This document shows, piece by piece, positions 8,760 through 20,900 of a stretch of 25,000 nucleotides of DNA. The DNA is from Cochliopodium minus. Lineage: Eukaryota > Discosea > Himatismenida > Cochliopodiidae. A program made the translations under genes and the position numbers. The notes beneath the pieces were generated by a model that saw nothing but the letters and a program-made list of their open reading frames with translations, was not told where the DNA came from and made no database searches. Each line of letters opens with the position of its first letter. Position 1 is the first letter of the stretch. The DNA lies in the NCBI GenBank assembly GCA_024220525.1, contig JAMYWO010000024.1:1-25000 (forward strand). Direction: 5' to 3'.

Positions 8760-10961
8760 TTAATCTTGAGAATCAGTTTCAACATCGATGGCAGAATTAG
8801 AAGATTCTTCTTCTGAAGAAGAATCAAAGAAAAAATTGGAAGAAGAAGAAGGAACATCCAAGTGGCCAATTTCAAAAGATAAATTTATAAATTTATCATT
8901 TGCGAAGTCTGTATCAAAAAAGATAGTATCATCAAGATCCAAACAAAAAACAAGTTTGTTTTCATTTTTATCAAAAGGAACCGATCCCAAGAAAACAGGA
9001 GAGTCACTGTTGAGGAGTTTAAAGCCTAAAATAGAAAGATTATGTTGGAAGAGAAGCAAGTCAAAGGCTCCAATGTCCTGATGAAACTGGCTGGAAAGAT
9101 AAGCCACATCAAATGCGAAAATGAATTTTTTTGAAGAAGCCAAAAACATCATTTCCTTCCTTGGCTTATAGTCGTAACAAACAAGAAGTAATTTAATATG
9201 TTCACACATAAGGAAATTATGAAATAAATGCGAGTTTTCCTCTAAAACCTTTCTTACATTGTAAATCTTACATAAAATCATCTCTTTAAAAAAAATTAAT
9301 TGAAATAAGTAAAGGAGATTAAGTTTGATCATTAAAAAAATAATATTCGAAATAAAAAATAAGAATGAAATTTTTACCATTTGAATATTTGTTGATGTGT
9401 TGTCTCATACACTCGAGAAGTTGGCTAGAGAGAAAAAGGAATTTCTTCCAAATTTCATTGTAAGGTTTTTTGAGAACCTTAAAGTGATAATCAATAAGAA
9501 GTTTTCTTAAGCTGCCAAGTTGGGTGTTGACCTTTTCGTTTGAAATTACTTCACCAATGAACAATTTATAAACATTCTCCAACTCGATAAAAAGAAATTT
9601 CCACATCTGTGTAGAAAACTCCTTGATATATGTGTAATGTCCATCTTCTTTCTTTAAGTGGATATTATTTATCATATTTTGACAGGTCGACTTTAAAAGT
9701 TCGTAATTTTTACTTAAACATTCCTAAAAATTGAAAAGAAAAAGAAAAAGAAAAAGAAAAAGAAAAAGAAAAAGAAAAGCCTTTATTTGATAACCAACTT
9801 TATATAAAGTTCAAATGACATTAAAAAAAAATTTTTTTTTTCTGAACCAGACACATATTTTTATCAAGATAAAAAAAAATATTTATCTATATTGGAGATA
9901 TATCTTTCAATATACAATTGATATTTCATTGTATGGTGATTCGCATAATTATGCAAATTATTTTTCCTTGTGTGATATTAAAAAAAGATACTATATCCAT
10001 TGGTATCATGTATTTATGTTTAATATTTATCTATCACAAACAAAATTTATAAATTATTTTGTTATCAAAACAGTTCAATTCTTTTAATTACCATTTTCCC
10101 GCTTTGATTGGTTTTGCTTGAGTTTTCCAACAAGGAGATGAAGGGAACATAAGAAAAGACACTTTCGTGGGAGTTGGAAACTATAGTATTCGTAGTATTT
10201 GTGTTGGTATTGTTGTTTGTGTTGTTTTCAATGATTGAGTTCTCATAGCCTGTATTATTGCTTAGGATGGAGCCATTAGTGTTCGACGAAATTTCTCTAA
10301 GAGATCCAGTTGGAATTTTTTGATTACTAGGATAGATGAACATATTGGCGGGAAAATTTAAATTGTATTCGAATGGTTTCAAAACTTTGAAGAAATAGCT
10401 GATGACATCTAGGTCCACATCATCATTTTTCTGATGAGGCTTTGGGTCTATCCTTGATCCTAATTGAAATCTTTTGTTCCAATCATGGGGATATGGGAAG
10501 TATTTGTGGAAATTAGGATTGATCTTATCGTAATTCAGAATGCTATGCACCACAATGCTACCACTGTCGATAGTTATTCTGATGAAAAAGGCCAATATTT
10601 TGAATATGCAAAGGATTATCTCCTTCCCCTTCTGATAGAGACTGATAAAGGGATTGCCAACGATTATCCTAATATCTTTATTGGGTTTGGGAGTCTTTTT
10701 TATTAAATTTTCATTTTTTTTGGTAAGACCTTCATTGTTTATTTCTTTTTTTTCCAGATAAACTTCTGCAGATAACAAATCAATGGGTGATTTATTAATG
10801 GGTGTTACACTTGCTCTCTTATCGCTGGATGTTGGGGGATAGTTGGGTGTTACACTTGCTCTCTTATCTTCTTCCCCAGTACTTTCATTTGTAACATAAT
10901 CTTGGTCATTATTTTGATTATTCTCATTATCTAAATTGATCTCGAAATCATTTTGATCCAT
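8760..10961 (-). CDS. Unrecognised protein, paralogue of the SWIM gene next door
   Basis: Complement of exons 10961-10092, 9723-9378 and 9283-8760; phases agree (0, 1) and give 579 residues, close to the 584 of the neighbour. I do not recognise the family. Residues 1-100 are polar and include two KRASVTP repeats (33-39, 48-54). A hydrophobic stretch (about 114-128) could be a membrane helix or a buried strand. An Asn/Thr-rich linker (225-265) precedes a helical C-terminal domain (291-500) shared with the neighbour: FLASSKKF at 452 against FLASEDKF at 507, each followed exactly 39 residues later by LGF. A shared FP(A/G)N motif precedes the domain (203 against 279). A Ser/acidic tail ends the protein. 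The link between exon 1 and exon 2 rests on phase and on the paralogue; without it exon 1 would simply read on to a stop at 10065. The 368-bp intron 9724-10091 has only A/T-rich sequence and a GAAAAA repeat. Confidence 0.6.
9733..9779 (-). repeat. (CTTTTT)n tract next to a splice acceptor
   Basis: Seven to eight copies of GAAAAA on the plus strand read as CTTTTT on the coding strand. They sit just upstream of the acceptor at 9725-9724, so this microsatellite effectively is the polypyrimidine tract of that intron. Confidence 0.85.
10799..10868 (-). repeat. Pair of 25-bp coding repeats (DKRASVTP)
   Basis: Identical 25-bp segments at 10799-10823 and 10844-10868, with a 45-bp (15-codon) period, both encode DKRASVTP near the N-terminus of the unrecognised protein. 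Perfect nucleotide identity suggests recent duplication. The K-R-x-S context resembles a basophilic kinase (PKA-type) site. Confidence 0.85.
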
Positions 10962-11107
10962 GCTAAGTATTTCTTAAATACTTTTCGATTTTTTTTTATT
11001 TATTTTTTCAATGTTATAAAGGAATTTAGGTTAAAATTGAACTTTATTGAAGAGACATTATTGAAGATTTTTTTTTAAATTATCTCATTAATTATCTCAA
11101 AAAGAGA

Positions 11108-13281
11108 TCATCTTTGGAAAGTCAAAGACCAAACAGAAAAACCTGCAGATTTGATATTGAAAGAAATATCCCGGCTATTTGTGTTTGTGATGAAAAGATT
11201 ATTATCAGTCAAAAGAGAAAACCCAAGCAAAAACAAACCATCATTCAATTTTTGAATGAAAGAGTCTTTCTCTAAATTTGAAATTTTGGAAAGGATGAAT
11301 TCTGTACTAGCTACAATGAGGAATTTGTCTTCAGAAGCCAAAAACCAGATTTGTTTGTTGTGATCATCGGAGGTGAACAAGTTGAAAAGAAGAGCGAAAT
11401 ATTGGCAAAAGGACAAATTTTTGTTGATGTTGTGACAGAAGTATTTGGCAAGGTGGGAGTCCAACTGTAAACAAGAAATTGTCTTTTGTTGGGGGTAGAA
11501 AAGGTTTTTGATGTAAGAATAAAGATGGAGAAACTGCTTGAAGAGGTCCAACAGCCTAGCCCTAAAGTCAACAACTAATTTTTGTCTTGAGTCTCCTTTA
11601 ATCTCAATGACTTGGTGATTATCGACCATGTCGCACAACTTGCGGATGGTTCCTATGACTTGAGAGAGCACTTGGTCAATCGCACCTTTGATTTTGGGAG
11701 AAGAACCAACCTTACACTTTATTACGTAGAGCTTCTTCATCTCGATAAATACTCTGAACCAAGAAAGGCACAAAGAATTCTGAAAAAGTTCGTATTGAGC
11801 TGTTCTTTTGATTACATAAACGTCATAAAACAAAGAGTTGTAAAGATCTTTGATAAGATTCATACTCTCCTCAAAAACTCCTGTATTCGGCTTTATTAAA
11901 GAAAAATTGGAATCATGAAAAATTAAAGTTGATAAAAAGAATAAAGATTACAATTATTGAAGAATCTTCCTCAGAGTCAGTGACCTGCTTTCTTTTTTTA
12001 TTAGACGAGACAAGACCCAAGCTGAAAAATCTTTTTTCATCTTCACTAAAGTAAACAAATTTGTTAAAGATGAATGGGTTGCCAGGAAAGTGAACAGTTG
12101 GCATCCCAAAGTTAGTTCTCTCAAAATTAAAGAGTTCTTTGTTTGGCTGTTCAACAATACTTTGCTCATTTTGGAGGTAAATGGCACATTGTTCTGCGCA
12201 ACTTTTGTGTCCATACTGTTTTGTTTTGGGGAAATAGTAAACATCTGGGTTTAGGTGAACCGAAGAGTAGCACGCAAAGCACACTGAGTTTGTGTTTGCT
12301 TCGTGGAATCTCACCATCATACTCTCCAAGTCCCTTTCGCTCATCGACATCTTGGTTTCTCTAAGGTCAAAGATTCTTTTAAATACAAAATCCTAAAAAA
12401 AAAATGTTTGGAACGTTTTGATTTAACAAATTTAAAATAACAATATAAATAAAAACTGATCGAAATTTATAAAAATGAAATATTTCACTTTGTAATAAGA
12501 CAAATCCCGAATCATTATAAAGTTATTATATCAATAATAATAACCATGATTTTTAAATTAATTTATATTGTTTGAAATAAAAAATGATATTACCATATGT
12601 ACACAAGGGAGCGAACTTTGACAATTGCAAGTGTTTTTATTTCCTAATACGACTTTACTGATTTCTTGATTCTGCAAAACATAAAATGTTCTATCAGTGT
12701 TACTATCGAAAAAATCAGTGAAAAAAAGCAAGCATGACTATTCTCAAAAAAAAAAAAATTATAAAATTTGATATTGGCATTTTGTCTTATACCCCATAAT
12801 CTTGTTTAGGGTTCAATTGATTCAATTTCTCTTTGAAATCATCCAACAAATTTGTTGATATATCTTCATCACATTCGCTTATCTCCTCTTCTGAATTGCT
12901 TTCCAACATTTGGCATACTGATTTAAAATTTTCCTTTTGAATTAAATTTTTCTTAAATATAAATTAATGAATTCACTTTATTTTTACCTCAATCTTATTA
13001 TCTGAATGGTTTGTCAGAAAAGGATTAAAAGAATTTTCTTCCTGCTTATACAAATTTGTTTCTAAGAAGAAATTTTTAAAGGGTGGATTATATTCTATAT
13101 TTTTATTTGAAGGCAAGAATTCATCTTTGGCATTAATTTTAATCGGTCCAACAATTGTTTTTTTTTCATCTTGAATGATATTTTCCTTATCAAGCAAGAT
13201 GAAATCACTGGTTTCATTTTCGTCAATAAAGGGATAAATTTGTTTATCTTTGTTTTTTAAATCAATTGGAGGTTCAGACAT
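11108..13281 (-). CDS. SWIM zinc-finger protein with unrecognised C-terminal domain
   Basis: Complement of exons 13281-12988, 12951-12793, 12671-12594, 12392-11952 and 11890-11108; every junction is phase 0, giving 584 residues. The N-terminus is polar and acidic (SNSEEEISECDEDIS). A SWIM finger follows: TCNCQSSLPCVHMDFVFKRIF, ligands C166, C168, C174, H176. About 40 residues on is a second Cys/His cluster, C-F-A-C (215/218) with H-K-S-C (239/242) and C246, a C-x2-C...H-x2-C layout seen in RING-, ZZ- or PARP-type fingers. SWIM fingers bind DNA or protein; in ZSWIM2/MEX-type E3 ligases they precede RING-like fingers, but this second cluster has too few ligands to call RING. KKRKQVTDSEEDSS (about 309-322) looks like a nuclear signal plus a CK2-type site. 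Residues 325-584 are a helical domain shared with the downstream gene. Nuclear role is inferred; reaction unknown. Confidence 0.72.
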
Positions 13282-13516
13282 TCTTAATATACTTTTCTAA
13301 AAATAATAGCTGAATATTTTTTTAATATTAATTTTATTTGACAGCAAAAATTTTTGCTTTTCTAACAGAGAAAAATCTATGAAATTTAGTTTCTCAATAT
13401 GGATATTATGAGAGGATTAATTGATAGTTGATTAAATTTTCTTTGGAACAACAGATTGAATATGAAAAAGATCAGAGAATTGCAGTTTCTTTAGAAAGTG
13501 ATTTTTAAATTTTTTT

Positions 13517-16500
13517 TTAATTTTTTTGGGATCTTTGTAAAGATCGAATTATGTCCCCCAACGTTTTAGAATCATTTTCGTTGGTGAGACTCTGAAACTG
13601 TTCAAGAAAAGTACTCCTCAGAAAATCTTTTTTGGTGTGATCACAATGTAGCAAAAGGGAGGATAAGAAAACGAAAAAGTTTTCAGTGAGATTTTTCTTC
13701 TGCAAATTAGTAAAAATGAATTGAAGATTGTATTTTAAAATTTGGAAAAACTTTTCGAACAACTCGGGCCACATCTAAAAATAAAAGAAAAATTGTTATA
13801 CAACATTTATCTGTTTTAAATGTAAAAAAAAACAAAAAAACAAAAAAAAATAAATTAAAAATGATACAAAGTTAGAAAAAAAAATAAAATTTTGTGTAAA
13901 AATTTTCTTACTTGAAAAGAGTTTTTCTTCGACGAAACTGACCTCAAAATGGAAGAAAGCAAGAACGAACCAGACATGCTAGAACAAAAACAAAGAAAGC
14001 CGCTGTCAAAATTGAGCTGGATGAGGGTGTAGAGAGAGACGGCGAGTAGCTCAGCAGAGAAAAGGAGCAAAGAAGAGTTGACGAAGCGGGAGAAGAAGGA
14101 GAAAGTGTCCAAACCGTCAAAAAAGTCTTCTTTGGTGAAAGAAAAAGAACTTGTGTCAATATCTAAGGGATTATAAAAAAATTTTATATGCAGGAAACAT
14201 TGGGAGAGGAGTTTGAAGAGGAGAGGTGGGGGGAGGTGGGGGAGAGCCCTCTCGAAGAGCTTGCGGCCCTTTTTAGAGGTGAAGAAGTGCGGAAAGTGTT
14301 TGTTGGGGCTGAAGGGCTGGTCTTGCTTGGTGAGGTAGGTGATGCAGTATTGCAGGCGACTCGACAACTCTTCTTTTTTCTTTTCCAAAATCTCCGCTTC
14401 ATTACGGTAGCTTTGGATCAAAAAAAAAATATGAAAGAAACATTCAATTTAAAAATTTTTTAAAACAAAGTGATATGAAATAAATAAAATCGAAAAAAAA
14501 TTTGAAAAAAAATTTAAAAGTAAAACAAAAAAAAAAATAAAATAATAAATTTTAGAAAAAAAAAAATGACTATTTAGAAAATTAATTACATAGAAGAAGA
14601 AAAATCAAAAGAGTCACAAACATTGTTGAGATCGTTCAGCTCGATCAAGATGTCATAAATAAACTCGATGGCCAACAAAACGTTGAAAGTGTTGGAAAAG
14701 TCGTTCTTGAGGAAGTTGTCGAGCCAGTTCTTCTTCTTGACGGAGATTTTTTTCTTCTTCTCGGTTTCGACTTTGTGGCGGCCGAAACAGAAGTTGCTGG
14801 AGTAGCTCTCGATTTGAACGGACTTGTGGTCCTTGGTGTAGGTTTGTGTGAAGGTGACTGGTTGGTGCAGTTGTTGGATTGGTGGGTAATTGTAGTTGAT
14901 TGATTCTTTGGCAAAAAAAAAAAAAATGAATAAATAATAATTCTTTGCAAAAAAATAATTAAAATAAAACAAAAAGCTTTTCGTTAATATTATTAAAAAA
15001 AAAAATTAAAATAAAAGAAAGGAAATTTGTGTAATAAAAAATAAAATAAATTTATTTAAAATAAATAAAAATTTTGAGTAAATAAACATTTTGAGTAAAT
15101 AAAAGAAATAAAGAAATTAAAAATTTGAAATAAAATAAAAGAAAAAAACGATGAAATAAAAAAAAGTTAAATAAAAAACAAAAATAAAAAATGTTTACTT
15201 AGATTCCCAGTTCCACTCGAAATAACTTCCGAGAGATGCTTTTTGGCGTAGTTTTGGTAGTAAAAGTCTTGCGCAAAATTGGAAGACTTGAGTTGATAGT
15301 AGCAACACTTGAAAACAACAGAGATTTCATCGTAAGACATTTTCTCCTTTGAATTGTTCCAAATGATGTTGTAACAATGAGAATGAGATAAGTAAGGGGT
15401 GGGGAATTTTTTTGGTTCTGATGGGAAAAAGAAACAAAAAAATTTATTTTATTTATACATTATAAATATTCAACGACAAAACATCTTGTTTTTAAAAACT
15501 GTTGAAATTATCAAAAAAATGAAATAATAAAAATTATAAATTTAATAATATTTTGCATTTATAATAAAATAGATTAATATGTTTATAATTAATTCCGAAA
15601 AATATTTTTGATTGAAAAAATGATTATAAGATTAAAAAATTGTAAATATTGAATTGGACAACATAATTATATTTGATTGATAATAAAATTTGTATAGAAA
15701 GTTTTTTTACCTTGAATGGGAGCGGGGGTAGTAGAGTTGGAAGAAATCTTGATGGGAGGAAATATGATTTTGGTGGGTTGAGTTGGTTTTGGCCCATTAA
15801 CAGGGTTGGAATTATTAGGATTATTTGGATTCAACATGTGTGAAGGCACATAAGAACTTGTCACCTTCCAACTTGTGTTTTGAACGACGGAAGAAACTTT
15901 AACGGGTGGTTGAGGGTGTGTTTGGGAGGTTGGCAAATGTTTGGAAGGAAATGCGTTGATGGGAACTTTGACGGGAGGTGGTTGTGATACGGTTTGTGTT
16001 GGAGCCACTTTAGTGGAGGTTGGTGTTGGAGTGGGCTGTGATATATTTTTAGTTGCTTTTTTGACTTCTACTTTGGCTGGTTTATTGGTTGTTTTGAGGG
16101 GTGGCTCGTTGATTGGCGGTATACCTGTGTTTTCCACTGGTCTGTTGAAAGGTGTTTCATTGATGGGTGTGATTTGCTGTTTAAAGAAAATTTTTTTAAG
16201 AAATAGATTATTTGAAGATTTCATCTCTTTAATTTTATTTAATCAAATAAATTTATTACATTGACAGGCTGAATGTTTTCGTTGTTTCCTGGCCATACGC
16301 CCATGTTTTGCATTGTCATAACTCCCATGTTAGGCATGGGTATGTTAGGGTTGACCATCCCGTTGTTCATAAGGTTGTTTTGCATCATCATTTGCTGCAT
16401 CATGAACATTTTATAAAGCATTTGTTGTTCTTCTGCAAAAATAGTTTAAAAAAGAAATAAATTTATGATTTATATCTTATTTAAAACTATTTTATAATTA

Positions 16501-17618
16501 TTTAATATCTTACCCAAGAGCAATTGATTATAATGTTTAATTTTATCTTGATCGTTTAATGAGAAGAAAAGATTCCATTTCCTCGATATCTCCTCCTCGA
16601 CATTCTTAGGAATCTTCTCCTCGATGATGAGATTGTGGATGAGCTCAGGAGGATAGTTGGGGATGCCATACCACCAAGGAGGAAACTTCAATTGCTGATT
16701 GGGATAGATGGGTTGGGGTATATTCATCGTGTTATTTGGATTTATGTTTCCATTATTAACATTATTGTTGGATGTTCCTTCTATATCTTCCAATGAGATC
16801 ACTCCTCTCTTTATCATCACATTTGGTTCATTATTGGGCATCTCGTTGTATCCCTCTTGGTTATTAACATCATTATTTTCTTCATTGTCCTCATTTTCAT
16901 CCTCTTCGCTATCATCGATGAGGTTGTTGTATATTGATTCCAATTGCTTACAAAATAAATTAATTTTTTTTCGCTGATAAATTATTTAATAATAAAAAAA
17001 ATTACCTGTTTATTTTGTTTCTATTTCATGGAAATGATTAAGATTATTGAAATGATATTGTGGGATGATATAAATCTTTCATTATTGATTTATATTATGG
17101 AATCAAATAAATATATATTGTTGATGTTTGAATGTATAAAATAAATATTGATTATAATTCAATCTTACTCTTTGTTGTTGATTATCATCTTTTTTTTTTA
17201 TATGATTTAATTTTCTTGATAATTCCTCCTTATCTGTCGAGGTCCATTCCAATGGATTCCATTCACCTTTATGAGATCAATATTAATTTTTTTTGATGGT
17301 GATAAATATTTTTAATGAACCTCTTTAAAGAATTGATAAATTATAAATTGTATTGATGGATATGTGGAAGAATATCCATTCTCCATAAGATAATATATTT
17401 GTGCGCAAAATAATTTTTTTGATATATTCTTATATTTTTAATTAAAAATTGTTAATAATTTCATTATTTAAGAATTACCTATCTCCATATCTCCGAATGT
17501 TTCATTATTATGTTCATCATATTCCTCTGAATTTTGATCATCTTTTCATATGTATAAAAATCAAAAAATTAGAAATAGGATGAAATAGAATTTTAAATGT
17601 ATCACCAAAATCTTGCAT
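13517..17618 (-). CDS. PAT1: Pat1, mRNA-decapping activator
   Basis: Complement of exons 17618-17606, 17541-17479, 17266-17169, 17020-17006, 16946-16514, 16432-16260, 16176-15711, 15417-15199, 14905-14590, 14410-13912 and 13774-13517; phases agree throughout and give 850 residues. Pat1 bridges deadenylated mRNA to the decapping machinery (Dhh1/DDX6, Lsm1-7, Dcp2) in P-bodies. The N-terminus has the Dhh1-binding motif as NNETFGDM (16-23), then GEWNPLEW. GVISLEDIEG follows at about 112. The middle is Met-, Asn- and Pro-rich, with PPVKV twice. The conserved core has SSNFAQDFYYQNYAKKHL (about 465-482; human PATL1 has DDFYYQNYFEKL) and the C-terminal alpha-helical domain starts around TSKKGRKLFERALPHL (643-658). 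Exon 1 is 13 nt and exon 4 is 15 nt (KQNKQ). Exon 4 is the least certain: an alternative acceptor could extend exon 5 by 27 nt. Confidence 0.9.
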
Positions 17619-17735
17619 TTGTGTATATATTTGATTTCAAATACACAATGCAATTTTTTTTTTATTTTTATTCAAATTAACAATAATAAAATTTTCTTTT
17701 TTTTGAAAATGATATTTTAATGTTCATGAACACAA

Positions 17736-17936
17736 TCATTCTTTCGTGGGTATCAAAAAATTTTTGTTGGCTGGTTCATAAAAGAATTTCATGATAGTGT
17801 GAAATCTGAATGAAGGAAAATATTTAGTCCGAAAGAGGAAAAGGATTGAAAAAGAAAAGAAGAAAAGAAAGAATAATACATAATATGAAAAGCCATAAGA
17901 ATTGGACAGCAACATCAGGTGAGAAAGATTTAACAT
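17736..17936 (-). CDS. Small hydrophobic ORF, doubtful
   Basis: The 330-bp spacer 17619-17948 between the Pat1 start and the esterase stop holds one 66-codon open frame. Its core (YYVLFFLFFFSFSILFLF) would be a transmembrane helix, followed by a basic tail. It starts 13 bp past the esterase stop. Another frame over the same bases also reads as a hydrophobic helix, which argues that T-rich composition alone explains it. No family was recognised. Confidence 0.2.
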   Translation of the reverse strand: MLNLSHLMLLSNSYGFSYYVLFFLFFFSFSILFLFRTKYFPSFRFHTIMKFFYEPANKNFLIPTKE

Positions 17937-17948
17937 TTTATGAAAAGA

Positions 17949-20900
17949 TTATTTTTTATTTGCATCCACTTTCATATTTTTGGAAAGAGCATTTTTAGTT
18001 CTTTTTAGGAAAAGAAAAAACCAAACTAAAATTACAACAAAGAAGGAAACGAAATAAACACGGTTCTTGTAAACTAAATAAGCAAACTTGATAAAAAATC
18101 TGGGCATGGTGTCGTTAAAAAACACGGAGTAGTACTCTTCATCGATTAGTTCGTCGACGTGAAAAGATGGAATACCATCAGGAAAGTAGGATCTATATAA
18201 ATCTTGAAAAAAAAAATAATAAATCTTGTCTGAAAATTCGACTCATTAAAAAAAATTTAATTTTGAGAAAAAAAGTTATAATACCGATATAAGATGATCT
18301 GTGGTTGTGAACCAAAGAAATGGTGCTGTTTAACAAAAGTTTGATGTTATTAAATGAAGAAAACTTGGGCCAATCCAAGTGAGGTTTTAAAGGAGCCTTT
18401 GGGCTTCCAGATTTGGCAACATTGCTCCAAAACCTGATTAATTTTTTTGAAAAAGCGGATTCTTCTTCAGTGAAAGAATATTTGTGCTTTTGGGGAAACA
18501 AATACATTAGCTCATCTGCGTGGGACGATCCGAGACTAGAGGGAATGGCCATGCTTCCTTGTGATGGGATTTGAGCAAAATGATAAAGATACGTGTTTAT
18601 TCCATGAGAAGAAGTTGCTTCCGCAAACTATTTTTAAATGAAAAAAAAATTAAAAAAAATTTAAAAAAAAATTTTTAAAAAATAAATTAATAATAAATTA
18701 AAAATATTTAAAAATATTTTTATTTTTTCTACTAATTGGTTTCCATAGATGAAAAAAGTGTCCGTTGCAATTTTGTCGATCAAATTGTAAGTGGAATTCT
18801 CTCCGTTGCTAGTGTAAAGTTGCTGGATCTTTCTAGCCAAGTCCTTTTGGGGGAACGATCTGGCGAGAATGGAATGGTACAAATTGTCTGAAATTTTTCT
18901 ATACACCAAAAAATTGAGGTACAAAAACAAATTTGTTTCCTATCAAAAAGATTAAAAAAAAAATTTAAAAAAATTATTTTACTTTATTAAAAAAATTTTT
19001 AATTTTAAAAAATTTTATTTAAAAAATATTTATTGTATCAAAAAAATTAATTAGTTACGTTTTCATTTGCTCCAATGACAATGGTATCTATAGATTTTAT
19101 GACTTTGTTGTTTCTCACATTACTTAAGACGTTGTCGGTGATCACGTGGCCGTCGATGACGGGGAGCCAAATCTTCATGGAGTGGATGGTATGCAAAAAA
19201 ACTCTTCTTTGAATAGGCTTTCAAAAAAAAAACAAATTCAAAAAAATTATTAAAAAATAAAAATAATTGATTTTTTGAATTAAATTTAAATTTTAAATGA
19301 AAAAAATAAATAAATATTGAAATTTTGATAAAAATACTGCTTACCCTGTCTTCTAAAGCAAGATCCAAAGGATCTGCATTACGGAGACAGTTGAGCCATT
19401 CAGCAGTAGAGAGGTTTCGGTGGCATCCTACACTATCTGCGAAAACGAGACCTCTTTCGTTGGCATCCTTTGCATTTGCGTATTTTATTGCGACATTACA
19501 GCTTTGGATGATAGCTTAATTAAAAAAAAAAAATGTAAATTTTTTTTGGGTTTTCAACAAAAATGAATACCTCTTTGAAAAAGCCCCTCTGCTTCTGGAG
19601 AAACGAGGAGAATACTTGTCAAAAATCCTCCAGCGCTGTATTTTAATAAAAAAACAAAAATTTTCTGTTATATATTTTTCATTTTTATTTATAATTTTTT
19701 TATTTTTTATTTTTTATTTTTTATTTTTTATTTTTTATTTTTTATTTTTTATTTTTCATTTTTATTTTTTTTTTATTTTTTTTATTTTTTTATTTTTTAT
19801 TTTTTATTTTTTATTTTTTATTTTTTATTTTTTATTTTATTATTTTTTATTTTTTATTCTTTATTTTATTTTTTTAATTAGAATTTGCAGAAATATTTAT
19901 TTTTAAAAGGAGGTTCCTCGTTGTAATTATTTTAGTTTTTAATGAAAAGAAGTTGGTCACCTTTCTCCAAACACTGTTATTTTTTGACCATCCCCTCCAA
20001 ACTCATTGACATATTTTTTCACCCATTTGAGAGCAGTGATGCCTTTTTTTAACAAAAAAAAAAATAAAATGAAAAATATTCAAAAAAAAAAATGAAAATA
20101 TTAAAAGAAAAATAAAAACTTTACAATCGTGAATTGCAAAATTTCCTTTCACTTTGCCAGGGAATCTGTCAGAGTAAAAAAATCCAAAGGAGTTCAATCT
20201 GTAGTTGATAGTGACCACGATCACTTGACCTTCCTCTGCCAATTCTTGAGCGTCATAGACATTGAAACTACGAGACTACATTAATAAATAAATGAGGAAA
20301 AATGATTAAAATTAAAAAAAAAAAAAACTCCACCATCTTGTCACTCGCTGATCCTACTACAAATGCTCCTATTACAAATTATGTTTTTTTGAAGTTTAAT
20401 TGATAATTAATATTGGACTAAATGATTTTTTATTTTATTTTTCATTCTTTTTTTTATTCTTTAGAACTTCTTATTTTTTAAAAATCATTAATCATTATTT
20501 ACCTCCGTGAATGAACTATCGAAAAAAAAAAAAATTATAACTTTAGTAATGGTACCTTTTTAATTTTTTTTTAAACTTACCAACTTTAAAAAAATAATTT
20601 TAGGTAAATTTATTTTTTAATTAAATCTTTTATTATACCATCACTGGTACTTTGTCAGAGTTTTTTGTATTTTTTGGTCGGAAGATATTGAGATATAAAC
20701 TTTTTTATTCAAATTATATAATTTCAAAGAAATTTTTCTTTTTTTTACCAATCTTCACTTTGGGGGGTTCTCACCAAAAGTGGAATCATCGATTGATAAC
20801 ATGAATTTGAATATTTGGTTCCATCCAAGATCTTTTCACCCCAATTATCTTGCAACTGTAATTTATTAATTAAACATACTATGAAACAATAAATAGAGGA

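Noticed and set aside
8760-9283. CLDLDDTIF near the C-terminus of the unrecognised paralogue looks like the DxDxT motif of HAD/FCP phosphatases
   Set aside because: Too few residues follow to make a HAD domain, the later HAD motifs are absent, and the paralogue lacks the motif at the matching place. Chance match.
9815-10087. 90-codon open frame on the plus strand
   Set aside because: It lies wholly inside the intron 9724-10091 of the minus-strand gene, is Ile/Tyr/Phe-rich as expected of A/T-rich DNA, and has no recognisable motif.
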